Below are positions 1-6,849 of a DNA stretch of 22,652 bases, piece by piece. The stretch is from Actinomycetes bacterium (GTDB taxonomy: Bacteria; Actinomycetota; Actinomycetes; Actinomycetales; Cellulomonadaceae), in assembly GCA_023432565.1 (NCBI GenBank), contig JAEYUL010000177.1, positions 1 to 22,652 of the forward strand, in the 5' to 3' direction. Below the pieces are notes generated by a model that saw only the letters and a program-made list of their open reading frames with translations, did no database searches and was not told the DNA's origin. The translations under genes were made by a program, and so were the position numbers. Each line of letters begins with the position of its first letter. Within the stretch, counting starts at the first letter, position 1.

Positions 1-1
1 C

Positions 2-37
2 AGCCAGGGACCCCAGACGGAAGTGAAGGACGCCTAG
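2..37 (+). CDS. C-terminal end of an upstream gene (partial)
   Basis: A reading frame enters from the left edge and ends at TAG (35-37), giving the tail SQGPQTEVKDA. The last base of this stop is the first base of the pknB GTG start, a one-base overlap typical of translationally coupled actinobacterial genes. In the usual cluster order the gene before pknB is pknA or pbpA, so this is probably the end of one of those. Eleven residues are too few to identify it. Confidence 0.5.
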   Translation, partial: SQGPQTEVKDA

Positions 38-2043
38 TGGTGGACAGCGGACCCCGCATCCTCGCCGGTCGGTACGAGGTCGGTGAGCTCATCGGCCGCG
101 GCGGCATGGCCGAGGTGCACATCGGGCACGACACCCGGCTGGGCCGGACCGTCGCGATCAAGATCCTGCGCTCGGACCTCGCACGTGACCCGTCGTTCCA
201 GAACCGGTTCCGGCGCGAGGCGCAGGCCGCCGCGGCACTGAACCACCCGGCGATCGTGGCGGTCTACGACACCGGCGAGGACGTCTTCACCGAGCCCACG
301 GGCGTCGTGGCGCACGTGCCGTTCATCGTCATGGAGTACGTCGAGGGCCACACGGTGCGCGACATCCTGCGCGACGGGCACGCGGTGCCCATCGAGGAGG
401 CCGTCGAGATCACCATCGGCGTCCTCTCGGCGCTCGAGTACTCCCACCACGCGGGCATCGTCCACCGGGACATCAAGCCGGCCAACGTCATGCTCACGCC
501 CACGGGCGCGGTCAAGGTCATGGACTTCGGCATCGCGCGGGCCGTCGCGGACTCCGCCGCGACCATGACGGCCACGCAGGCCGTGATCGGCACCGCGCAG
601 TACCTGTCGCCCGAGCAGGCGCGCGGCGAGTCCGTCGACGCCCGGTCGGACCTGTACTCCACGGGCTGCCTGCTGTTCGAGCTGCTCACGGGTCGCCCGC
701 CGTTCGTCGGCGACTCGCTCGTCTCGGTCGCCTACCAGCACGTCCGCGAGGCCGCGCCGGTGCCGAGCTCGATCGCGTCCGACGTCCCCGAGGCGCTCGA
801 CCGCATCACCATGAAGGCCCTGGCCAAGGACCGTGAGCAGCGCTACTCCAGCGCCGCCGAGTTCCGCTCGGACCTGGAGGCCGTGCTGCGCGGCGGCGCG
901 GTCGGCGCCCCCCCGGTCGGCACGGCGATGGTCGCGGCCGTCCCGGCGGGCGACGCCACGCAGGTCCTGGCGCCCACGCCGGCGACGCAGGCGTTCCCGC
1001 CGGTCGCGGCGCCGTGGGGGGCCACCGGCGTGACGACGGTCGCCACCGACACGCCCCCCGAGGACGAGGAGAACAAGCGACCCTGGCTCATCTGGGTGCT
1101 CGTCGCGATCGCGGTGCTCGCGGTCGCGGGCATCGTGGCGCTCCTCGTCGCGAACGCGGGCGACAAGGAGCCGGAGCAGATCGCCGTGCCGACGCTCGTC
1201 GGCCTCACCGAGGACGAGGCGAAGGCGGCGATCACCGAGGCCGACCTCGTCGTCGGCAAGCGCACCGCCGCGCCGTCCGACGCCCCGCAGGGTCAGGTCA
1301 TCAGCACCGACCCGCCTGAGGGCACCATGGTCGACCCCGAGACGCCGATCGACTACGTCCTGTCCTCCGGTCCGGACTCCGTCAAGGTCGAGGACGTCTC
1401 GGGACGCACGGCGTCGGCGGCGGAGAAGATCCTCGAGGGCCAGGGTCTCGTGGTCAACGGGGACCAGCAGGACGACAACAACCCGAACTTCCCGAAGGGC
1501 CAGGTCACCAAGACCGACCCGGCAGCAGGCGACACGGTCGATGCCGGGACGTCGGTGACGCTGTACGTCTCGACGGGCAACGTCGAGCTGCCCGATCTGG
1601 TGGGCAAGTCCCAGGACGAGGCGCTCGACATCCTGGCGGGCCTCAAGCTGGTCTCGTCGGTCCGCGAGGTCACCACGACCGAGAAGGACCCGGGGACCGT
1701 GCTCAGCCAGGACCGTCAGGCGGGCCTCGTCTCCCAGGGCACGCGCGTGACCATCGAGGTCGCCGTCGCGCCGGAGACCGCCACGGTCCCCGACGTGACC
1801 GGGATGACCTACTCGGAGGCGGTGCAGGCTCTCGCGGCGGTCGGTCTCACGAACGTCCAGAAGCAGGAGGAGGACTCCGAGCAGGAGGCCGGCCGCGTCC
1901 TGTGGACGGACCCGCGCAAGAGCTCGGAGGTCGAGCTCGACCAGCTCATCGTCATCCACGTCTCGCGCGGCCCTCAGCAGCAGCCGGACCCGAACCCGGG
2001 GGACACGCAGGATCCCGGTCCGGGCGGTGACGGGCAGGGCTGA
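37..2043 (+). CDS. pknB: Ser/Thr protein kinase PknB with four PASTA repeats
   Basis: A 668-residue membrane-anchored Hanks-type kinase that links peptidoglycan or lipid II sensing outside the cell to phosphorylation of division and wall-synthesis proteins inside. The kinase domain spans about residues 12-285: glycine loop IGRGGMAEV (19-27), Lys42 in VAIKIL, HRDIKPAN (143-150), DFG (163-165) and SPEQARGE after the activation loop. Thr178 and Thr180 align with the autophosphorylated Thr171/Thr173 of M. tuberculosis PknB. A Pro/Ala-rich juxtamembrane linker leads to one membrane segment (about 349-373). Four PASTA repeats follow (about 382-446, 448-514, 516-578, 582-646), then a Pro/Gly/Asp-rich tail. 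GTG at 37 is preferred because GAAGGA (25-30) lies six bases upstream; GTG at 40 is also possible. The gene overlaps the preceding stop by one base, so it belongs to an operon entering from the left, and it ends at a strong hairpin. Confidence 0.97.
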   Translation: MVDSGPRILAGRYEVGELIGRGGMAEVHIGHDTRLGRTVAIKILRSDLARDPSFQNRFRREAQAAAALNHPAIVAVYDTGEDVFTEPTGVVAHVPFIVMEYVEGHTVRDILRDGHAVPIEEAVEITIGVLSALEYSHHAGIVHRDIKPANVMLTPTGAVKVMDFGIARAVADSAATMTATQAVIGTAQYLSPEQARGESVDARSDLYSTGCLLFELLTGRPPFVGDSLVSVAYQHVREAAPVPSSIASDVPEALDRITMKALAKDREQRYSSAAEFRSDLEAVLRGGAVGAPPVGTAMVAAVPAGDATQVLAPTPATQAFPPVAAPWGATGVTTVATDTPPEDEENKRPWLIWVLVAIAVLAVAGIVALLVANAGDKEPEQIAVPTLVGLTEDEAKAAITEADLVVGKRTAAPSDAPQGQVISTDPPEGTMVDPETPIDYVLSSGPDSVKVEDVSGRTASAAEKILEGQGLVVNGDQQDDNNPNFPKGQVTKTDPAAGDTVDAGTSVTLYVSTGNVELPDLVGKSQDEALDILAGLKLVSSVREVTTTEKDPGTVLSQDRQAGLVSQGTRVTIEVAVAPETATVPDVTGMTYSEAVQALAAVGLTNVQKQEEDSEQEAGRVLWTDPRKSSEVELDQLIVIHVSRGPQQQPDPNPGDTQDPGPGGDGQG

Positions 2044-2070
2044 CCTCGCCCGGCCGCCCCGCACACACCA

Positions 2071-2126
2071 CGACCCCGCGTCTGCTCCGGTTCTGAGCGC
2101 TCAGAGCCGGAGCGGGCGCGGGGTCG
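2071..2126 (+). terminator. 28-bp perfect-stem hairpin between pknB and trpG
   Basis: Bases 2071-2098 pair with 2099-2126 along their full length. Three of the 28 pairs are U-G wobbles when read as plus-strand RNA; the centre closes on GAGCGCTC. There is no U-run. It sits between the convergent pknB and trpG stops. In minus-strand RNA the same three positions become A-C mismatches, so the stem should be stronger for pknB transcripts. Confidence 0.75.
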
Positions 2127-2153
2127 TCGGGTTGTGGTGGCTCGGTGGCAGCG

Positions 2154-2777
2154 TCAGAGGCGGACGAGCGGGTGCAGGCCCGCCGAGCGGGCCACCGCCT
2201 CGTCGTCGCCGCAGGCCTGCAACCAGTTGGCCAGCAGGCGGTGGCCACCCTCGGTCATCACCGACTCGGGGTGGAACTGGACACCGAACAGCGGCAGGTC
2301 ACGGTGCTGCAGGCCCATGATCACGTCCCCCGTGCGAGCCGTCACGACGAGCTCGTCGGACACCGTCCCGTTGACCACCGCGAGCGAGTGGTACCGCGTC
2401 GCGGTGAACGGTGACGGCAGGCCCGCGAGGACGCCCTGCCCGTCGTGCTCGACCGGGCTGGTCTTGCCGTGCATGAGCTCGGGAGCGTGCGTGACCGTGC
2501 CCCCGTAGACCTCGCCGAGCGCCTGGTGACCGAGGCAGACGCCGAGCATCGGCGTCCCCGTGGCGGCGCAGTCACGGATCACGTCCATGCTCGAACCCGC
2601 CTCGGCCGGCGTCCCGGGGCCGGGCGACACGAGCACCCCGTCGAACTCGGCACGCTCGGCCAGCGGCGGCACCGCGTCGTTGCGCACCACGACCGTCTCG
2701 GCACCGAGCTGGTTGAGGTAGCCCACGATCGTGTAGACGAACGAGTCGTAGTTGTCGATCACGAGGATCCGGGTCAT
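2154..2777 (-). CDS. trpG: Glutamine amidotransferase, anthranilate / aminodeoxychorismate synthase component II
   Basis: A 207-residue class I glutaminase subunit that hydrolyses glutamine and passes ammonia to the chorismate-binding partner (TrpE or PabB) for anthranilate or 4-amino-4-deoxychorismate. The fold signatures are in order: ILVIDNYDSFVYT at the N-terminus, SPGPGTP (51-57, oxyanion region), the nucleophile Cys81 in GVCLGHQ, and His169/Glu171 in VQFHPES. Length matches stand-alone TrpG/PabA. ATG at 2777 overlaps the TGA of the upstream small membrane-protein gene (TGATG); a GTG one codon earlier (2780) is possible. In actinobacteria the copy beside the sortase and pknB is often called pabA or trpG; sequence alone does not separate the two, and one glutaminase may serve both pathways. 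No partner synthase is in the window. Confidence 0.93.
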   Translation of the reverse strand: MTRILVIDNYDSFVYTIVGYLNQLGAETVVVRNDAVPPLAERAEFDGVLVSPGPGTPAEAGSSMDVIRDCAATGTPMLGVCLGHQALGEVYGGTVTHAPELMHGKTSPVEHDGQGVLAGLPSPFTATRYHSLAVVNGTVSDELVVTARTGDVIMGLQHRDLPLFGVQFHPESVMTEGGHRLLANWLQACGDDEAVARSAGLHPLVRL

Positions 2778-2935
2778 CACTCACCCACCGTGGTGTCGTT
2801 GAAGGGCATGAACGGCGCGACAGCGGGGAACACCCACGTGAAGCAGACCGCGAGCGCGGCGGCCACGAGGACCGCCACGAGCAGCACGCGCACCGCCACC
2901 GGGCCGGGCAGGTGGCGCCAGAGCCAGGCGTACAT
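2777..2935 (-). CDS. Small conserved actinobacterial membrane protein (52 aa)
   Basis: The product begins MYAWLWRHLPGPVAVRVL and has one hydrophobic segment of about 25 residues (about 15-42), then a short tail ending in NDTTVGE. Small proteins of this kind, with a WR.LPGP start and a single membrane span, are found beside the sortase and trpG genes in many actinobacteria; their function is not known to me. GGGAGG (2941-2946) lies five bases before ATG 2935. An ATG one codon earlier (2938) is too close to that site. Its TGA shares a base with the trpG start, and its own start shares a base with the TGA of a 17-codon frame, so it is embedded in a tightly coupled operon. A role at the membrane with the sortase is only an inference from position. 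Confidence 0.8.
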   Translation of the reverse strand: MYAWLWRHLPGPVAVRVLLVAVLVAAALAVCFTWVFPAVAPFMPFNDTTVGE

Positions 2936-2988
2936 CATCGCCTCCCACGGTCGTCGCGACCAACGGCATTGCCGACCCGCGTCCTCAT
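2935..2988 (-). CDS. Possible 17-residue coupling peptide
   Basis: An ATG overlaps the sortase stop (ATGA, 2988-2985) and opens a frame of 17 codons, MRTRVGNAVGRDDRGRR, whose TGA shares its A with the ATG of the 52-residue membrane protein. GAGGG lies about six bases upstream of the ATG. The peptide is basic and resembles nothing I know. It may be translated only to carry ribosomes across the gap between sortase and the next gene, or it may be chance. Conservation of the frame in relatives would decide. Confidence 0.3.
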   Translation of the reverse strand: MRTRVGNAVGRDDRGRR

Positions 2989-3788
2989 GATGCGCCCTCG
3001 AGCAGCTCGGCCGGGGTGCCGTCCGCGACGGGCGCCCAGTAGTCGAGCTCGGCGTGCACGACGTACCGCTCGCGCGCGGAGAACATCGGGTGGCACGTCG
3101 TCAGGGTGAGGTAGCGCTTCGTCGGGGACTCGCCGGGCTTGCCGGGGACGGGGGCGATCACCTCCGTCTGCGTGGGCCGGACGATCTGCCACGACGTGAC
3201 GCGGTACACGTACCAGGTGTCCGTCCCCGGGCCTCCGTCGACCGTCGCGGTCCGCACCACGATCGGGTCGCCCACCTGCAGCTCGGCCACCCGGTTGAAC
3301 GGCTTGGCGAAGGTCGTGCGGTGCCCCGCGAGCGCGACGTTCCCCAGACCGCCCGGCATCGCGGTGCCGGGGTAGTGGCCGACGCCGAGCACATCCAGGA
3401 CGGTCGCGCGATCCACGCCCTCGCTGACGGGACGTTCCGGCTCGCCGTCCCAGCGCGGCACCTGGACGGTCGCGAACGTGACCGCGTGCTCGACGTCGCC
3501 CATCACGGGCGGCTCGTCGCGTCGCTCGGGGGCGACCAGCGGGCCCGTCGCGCTGGGTGCCGGCGTCGGGACATCGACTCGCGGCAGCTCACGGACCACC
3601 TCGGCCTGCGCGCGGTTGCCCTGCACGTCGGTCCACCACAGCTGCCAGACGAGGAACGCCAGCACCAGCACGCCGAGCGTGATGAGCAGCTCCCCGACGA
3701 CGCCGAGCACGCCGTAGGCCACGCGCGCGCCGCGGGACGGCCGGCGTCGCGCCGGTGCGCGGGACCGGGTGCTCGTGGGGTGGCTCAT
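2985..3788 (-). CDS. Class E sortase
   Basis: A 267-residue cysteine transpeptidase predicted to anchor secreted proteins bearing an LPXTG-like (LAXTG in class E) signal to peptidoglycan. A basic cytoplasmic N-terminus (residues 1-24, many Arg) precedes one membrane segment (about 29-51). The extracellular sortase domain carries the three catalytic residues: His156 in LAGHRTTF, Cys232 in TLTTCHP, and Arg241 in SARERYVV. The ATG at 3788 overlaps the stop of the upstream DUF881 gene (ATGA). A much longer open frame continues upstream in the same frame, but it overlaps the DUF881 gene, so this start is preferred. No substrate with a sorting signal is seen in the window; the cellulase lacks one. 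The neighbours (crgA, pknB) fit a housekeeping envelope role. Confidence 0.93.
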   Translation of the reverse strand: MSHPTSTRSRAPARRRPSRGARVAYGVLGVVGELLITLGVLVLAFLVWQLWWTDVQGNRAQAEVVRELPRVDVPTPAPSATGPLVAPERRDEPPVMGDVEHAVTFATVQVPRWDGEPERPVSEGVDRATVLDVLGVGHYPGTAMPGGLGNVALAGHRTTFAKPFNRVAELQVGDPIVVRTATVDGGPGTDTWYVYRVTSWQIVRPTQTEVIAPVPGKPGESPTKRYLTLTTCHPMFSARERYVVHAELDYWAPVADGTPAELLEGAS

Positions 3789-4612
3789 CGGGTGGGTGCG
3801 GGGCCCGCGCCCACGGCACCGCCGGCCTGCGGGATCGCGGTGTCGTCGTCGACGCCGGGGAGCACGGGCGTCCCCTCCGGGACGGTCGCGTACTGCAGGT
3901 CGGTCGAGCCCGAGTAGGCGTCGAGCTCGAGCGTGTCGTTCGTCTCGACGGACCAGCCGAGCCCGACCGCGGCGGCGTCGGACTTGTACGCGCGGACCTG
4001 GGGCGAGTCGTTCAGCGCCTTGCGGAGCCGGTCCGGGTCCCCGACGGCACGGATGATGTAGGGCGGGGAGTACACCCGCCCCTGCAGGCGCAGGACGTTG
4101 CCCACGCACCGGAACGCGCTCGTCGAGATCACGCGCTGCCCCATGAGTGACATGGCCTCGGCGCCACCGGCCCACAGGGCGTTCATGACGGACTGGATGT
4201 CCTGCTGGTGCACGACGAGGACGTCCGGGCTGATCTCCTCGAGCCCGGGCTGATCCTGCGGGGCGTCGTCGAGCCGCACGGTGAGGCCAGGACCGGTCAC
4301 GGGCACCGCACCGGCCTCGATCCGGTAGGCCGTCGGCGGGTCGAGCACGCGCGTGCCCGCGGCCTGCGCCGCCGCCGCGGTGAGGCCGTCGACCTCGCTG
4401 CGCAGCTCGTCGACCTCGGCGGTGAGTCGCTCGACCCGCTCGACCTCGGCGACGGTGAGCTCGCGCAGGTCCTGCGGGTGCCGCTGTGCGTCGTCGGCCC
4501 GGGCGAACTTGGCGTTCGCGGCGAAGAGCGCGCCGGACAGGACGAGCACCACGGTCACCGAGACGGTGCCACGGGGCACGCGCCGGGACGCGCGGTGCGG
4601 GCGTTCGGTCAC
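3785..4612 (-). CDS. DUF881 family membrane-anchored protein
   Basis: A 275-residue protein with a basic N-terminus, one membrane segment (about 16-34), a short coiled-coil-like helix with heptad spacing (about 50-86) and a conserved extracytoplasmic domain. DUF881 hallmarks are the LVVHQQDIQSVMNALW block (132-147), GGAEAM (149-154), and the region from GQRVISTSAF through YSPPYIIRAVG. The family is common in Gram-positive bacteria, often near division genes, but has no settled biochemical role. The start is GTG 4612 with AGAGGA four bases upstream. The gene overlaps the sortase by four bases and opens the minus-strand operon that ends with trpG. The Gly/Pro/Ala-rich C-terminus (about 250-275) is probably disordered. 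Confidence 0.88.
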   Translation of the reverse strand: MTERPHRASRRVPRGTVSVTVVLVLSGALFAANAKFARADDAQRHPQDLRELTVAEVERVERLTAEVDELRSEVDGLTAAAAQAAGTRVLDPPTAYRIEAGAVPVTGPGLTVRLDDAPQDQPGLEEISPDVLVVHQQDIQSVMNALWAGGAEAMSLMGQRVISTSAFRCVGNVLRLQGRVYSPPYIIRAVGDPDRLRKALNDSPQVRAYKSDAAAVGLGWSVETNDTLELDAYSGSTDLQYATVPEGTPVLPGVDDDTAIPQAGGAVGAGPAPTR

Positions 4613-4823
4613 GGCGTCCTCTCGGCTCGCGGGCGGTGGCGAGGGTCCTGCGGTGCACGCGTGGTGCGGGGCGAGCCGCCACGCACCGGCACGGTATTGT
4701 CGCCCACTACGCTAGGCGATGGTGCCGGCAGCCGGGCCAGCTCGTTCCGACTTCCGCCGCCGTCCGACCATCCCGGTGAGGCAGCCGTCCGGCGCAGGCC
4801 TCGTCGCAGAGCAGGAGATCTCG
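4613..4823. promoter_or_regulatory. Divergent intergenic region between DUF881 and crgA
   Basis: This stretch must hold promoters for both directions. TATTGT (4695-4700) is a possible plus-strand -10; its reverse side offers TACCGT (4696-4691) for the minus operon. I see no clear -35 for either. A second plus-strand option, TACGCT (4708-4713), lies five bases before an in-frame ATG (4719) that would add 35 residues to CrgA; I consider that extension unlikely because it does not resemble CrgA N-termini. Confidence 0.35.
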
Positions 4824-5078
4824 GTGCCCGAGTCGAAGTCGCGCAAGAAGGCCACGTACACGCCTCCCCCGGCGAAGGCCGCGAGCAAGCCGAACCCGCG
4901 CTGGTGGGTACCGGTCATGCTCGGCCTCATGGTGGTGGGGCTCGTGTGGATCGTGACGTTCTACATCGCCCGTTCGACGAACGGATCCGACCTGCCGCTC
5001 CCGATCGGCAGCTGGAACCTGGCCATCGGTGCCGCCATGATCATCGCCGGCTTCAGCATGACCACGCGTTGGCGCTGA
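4824..5078 (+). CDS. crgA: Cell division protein CrgA
   Basis: An 84-residue integral membrane protein of the actinobacterial divisome; in mycobacteria CrgA interacts with FtsZ, FtsI and FtsQ and in Streptomyces it restrains FtsZ ring formation. The N-terminus PESKSRKKATYTPPP is the family hallmark, followed by PNPRWWVP and two membrane helices (about 28-49 and 60-78) joined by a short extracellular loop, ending in the family-typical TTRWR. GTG 4824 is chosen because GGAGA (4814-4818) lies five bases upstream and the product then has normal CrgA length. The gene is divergent from the DUF881-sortase operon, as in many actinobacteria, and ends shortly before a strong hairpin. Confidence 0.95.
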   Translation: MPESKSRKKATYTPPPAKAASKPNPRWWVPVMLGLMVVGLVWIVTFYIARSTNGSDLPLPIGSWNLAIGAAMIIAGFSMTTRWR

Positions 5079-5091
5079 GCCGGCCGACTGT

Positions 5092-5132
5092 CACGAGAGG
5101 CGCCGCCCCTGCCGGGGTCGGCGCCTCTCGTG
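5092..5132. terminator. Hairpin terminator between crgA and the rhomboid gene
   Basis: CACGAGAGGCGCCG (5092-5105) pairs perfectly with 5119-5132. Inside, CCCC (5106-5109) pairs with GGGG (5114-5117) around a TGCC loop, leaving T5118 as a bulge. It lies 13 bases after the crgA stop and between convergent genes, so it could act in both directions. No U-run follows. Confidence 0.75.
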
Positions 5133-5183
5133 CGTCCGGGGTGTCCGCGGACGGGACCCGTCGTCCCCAGCGGTGGACACAGC

Positions 5184-5192
5184 TGTGGATAA
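5184..5192 (-). promoter_or_regulatory. DnaA-box match TTATCCACA
   Basis: The minus strand reads TTATCCACA, a perfect match to the bacterial DnaA-box consensus. It lies between convergent crgA and rhomboid genes and overlaps the first two bases of an 18-bp palindrome. The nearest other match I saw is TTGTCCACG at 20067-20075 inside the DUF3566 gene, one base off the actinobacterial form. A single box is not an origin; it could titrate DnaA or be chance. Confidence 0.4.
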
Positions 5193-5208
5193 CTACACCC
5201 GTGTAGTT
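5191..5208. promoter_or_regulatory. 18-bp palindrome, unassigned
   Basis: AACTACAC-CC-GTGTAGTT is a perfect inverted repeat with 8-base arms and a 2-base spacer. It is far more AT-rich than its surroundings, unlike the GC-rich transcription terminator 60 bases before it. It lies downstream of both flanking genes' stops. The shape fits a binding site for a dimeric protein, but I cannot name the protein. Confidence 0.5.
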
Positions 5209-5257
5209 CTCGTCGTCAGGAGCGGTCGGGTGGGCCACGCGGCCCTCGCGGACCGTC

Positions 5258-6127
5258 CTACTGCGCCTGCTGGAGCAGCCACAGCATGCGGATCTGCTCG
5301 GGAGCGGCCGCATAGGCCCACAGTGTGACGGCGACGAGCAGCGCGACGACGACCACGGGCAGCACCACGGCGACGAGGCGGCGACGAGGCTGCGGCGCGA
5401 ACGCGTAAGCCGCGGCGATCAGCGCCCCGACGACGAGCCCGCCGAGGTGGCCCTGCCAGGAGATCCCCGGCACGACGAAGCTGAACACCATGTTGATCGC
5501 GATGATCCCCAGGATGCTCTGCGCGGGATGACCCGAGCGCCACATCACGACGAACGCCGCGCCGAACAGCCCGAAGATCGCCCCCGAGGCACCGACCACT
5601 CCGCCGAACCAGTCGGACCACCCGAGCGCGGCCGACGCGAGCACCATGACGCTGCCGCCCACCGCGCTGAGCAGGTACAACGTGACGAAGCGCGCCCTGC
5701 CCAGCTGCACCTCCAGGTAGGGCCCGACCGCCCACAGCGCCACCATGTTCAGCAGGATGTGGAAGAACGAGCGTTCGGAGTGCAGGAACGCCGAGGTCAG
5801 GAAGCGCCACGGCTCCTCGTGGCCCCAGAACGGCGAGTACGCCCAGCGGCCCGTGAAGTCCGGCACGGTGCGCTGGGCGATGAACGCGACCACGCACACC
5901 GCGATGATCGCGAGCGTGGCGACGGGCCGCGTACCCGGTCGCAGGACCCCGCCGAACGCGGTGCGGGTCGTGCGCTGGTTCGCCGCTGCCTCACGCACGC
6001 AGTCGACGCACTGCACCCCGACTGCGGCGGGCCGCTGGCACTGGGGGCACACGGGGCGCCCGCAGCGCTGGCACCGGACGTAGGACACCCGGTCCGGGTG
6101 GCGCGGGCAGACCGGCGCCGCGTCCAT
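5258..6127 (-). CDS. Rhomboid family intramembrane serine protease with N-terminal zinc finger
   Basis: A 289-residue predicted intramembrane protease. The first 45 residues carry a Cys/His-rich module (Cys7, His10, Cys19, Cys22, Cys27, Cys30, Cys40, Cys43) with the VCPRHPDRVSYVRCQRCGRP signature common in actinobacterial rhomboids; it is likely a zinc-binding B-box-like finger in the cytoplasm. The rhomboid core has His123 and Asn127 in FFHILLNM, the catalytic Ser181 in GASGAIFG, and His227 in WQGHLGG. At least six membrane segments follow the finger, the last at about 250-272. ATG 6127 has no convincing ribosome site. ATC at 6172, preceded by GAGGA about seven bases upstream, would add 15 residues starting SENTVPPGATG, a more family-like N-terminus. 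Substrates are unknown. The gene lies downstream of the cyclophilin gene, about 70 bases apart. Confidence 0.93.
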   Translation of the reverse strand: MDAAPVCPRHPDRVSYVRCQRCGRPVCPQCQRPAAVGVQCVDCVREAAANQRTTRTAFGGVLRPGTRPVATLAIIAVCVVAFIAQRTVPDFTGRWAYSPFWGHEEPWRFLTSAFLHSERSFFHILLNMVALWAVGPYLEVQLGRARFVTLYLLSAVGGSVMVLASAALGWSDWFGGVVGASGAIFGLFGAAFVVMWRSGHPAQSILGIIAINMVFSFVVPGISWQGHLGGLVVGALIAAAYAFAPQPRRRLVAVVLPVVVVALLVAVTLWAYAAAPEQIRMLWLLQQAQ

Positions 6128-6195
6128 GGGCGCGGCGCCCGTCGCCCCCGGGGGGACGGTGTTCTCGCTGATGGCCGGTCCTCGGGGTCGGGAGG

Positions 6196-6735
6196 TCAGT
6201 CCTCGATGTCGATGGACTCGATGACGACGTCCGTCACGGGACGGTCACCGGGGCGGGTCGGGGAGGTGGCGATCGCGTCGACCACGGCGCGGCTCGCGTC
6301 GTCGGCGACCTTGCCGAAGATGGTGTGCTTGCCGTTGAGCCAGCCCGTCGCCGCCACCGAGATGAAGAACTGCGAGCCGTTCGTCCCGCCGACCTTGCCG
6401 GTGATCGGGTCGAGGCGCTTGCCGGCGTTGGCCATGGCCAGCAGGTAGGGCTCGGAGAACGTGAGCTCGGGGTGGATCTCGTCGTCGAACGTGTAGCCCG
6501 GTCCACCGCGGCCGTTCCCGAGCGGGTCCCCGCCCTGGATCATGAAGCCGTCGATGACGCGGTGGAACACGGTGCCCGGGTAGAGCGGCTCGGTGCGCTT
6601 CTCGCCCGTCGCGGGGTCCGTCCACTCCTGGGTCCCCTTCGCCAGACCGACGAAGTTCGCCACCGTCTTCGGGGCGTGGTTCGGGTAGAGCTCGATCCGG
6701 ATGTCACCGGCGGTCGTGTGCAGGGTCGCGAACAT
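6196..6735 (-). CDS. ppiA: Cyclophilin-type peptidyl-prolyl cis-trans isomerase
   Basis: A 179-residue cytosolic cyclophilin that catalyses proline isomerisation during protein folding. Active-site elements are present: FHRVIDGFMIQGGDP with Arg59 and Gln67, GTNGSQFFI with Phe123, and GWLNGKHTIFGKV with Trp132 and His137. No signal peptide or membrane segment. Length and gaps match the actinobacterial PpiA near the origin, which typically neighbours the rhomboid gene and crgA as here. The ATG at 6735 lacks an obvious Shine-Dalgarno, but the N-terminus MFATLHTTAGDIRIELYP is exactly family-like. It is divergent from the helical membrane protein gene at 6850. The gene symbol follows the actinobacterial convention; ppiB would be equally defensible. 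Confidence 0.95.
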   Translation of the reverse strand: MFATLHTTAGDIRIELYPNHAPKTVANFVGLAKGTQEWTDPATGEKRTEPLYPGTVFHRVIDGFMIQGGDPLGNGRGGPGYTFDDEIHPELTFSEPYLLAMANAGKRLDPITGKVGGTNGSQFFISVAATGWLNGKHTIFGKVADDASRAVVDAIATSPTRPGDRPVTDVVIESIDIED

Positions 6736-6849
6736 GCCGCCAGTCTCGCACGGGTGACTGAGCGCAGGTCCGCTGCACGCGCGCCGCTGCGGTGGCAGAG
6801 TGTGAGGTCAGCGCCGGGGAACCCGAACGTGGAACCGTGGGGAGTGGAC

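Noticed and set aside
34..2064. A 676-codon open frame on the minus strand across pknB
   Set aside because: It is the mirror frame of pknB in very GC-rich DNA; its product is Arg/Asp-rich with no domain, and the plus-strand kinase is beyond doubt.
4719..4823. A 35-residue N-terminal extension of CrgA
   Set aside because: The extension does not resemble CrgA proteins, while GTG 4824 has a proper ribosome site and gives the normal length.
5184..5192. A replication origin at the DnaA-box match
   Set aside because: A single box without a cluster or an AT-rich unwinding region is not an origin; oriC is expected beyond the gyrA end of the window.
5191..5208. Palindrome as a dif or attachment site
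   Set aside because: It does not resemble the actinobacterial dif sequence, lies near the origin rather than the terminus, and has no recombinase gene nearby.
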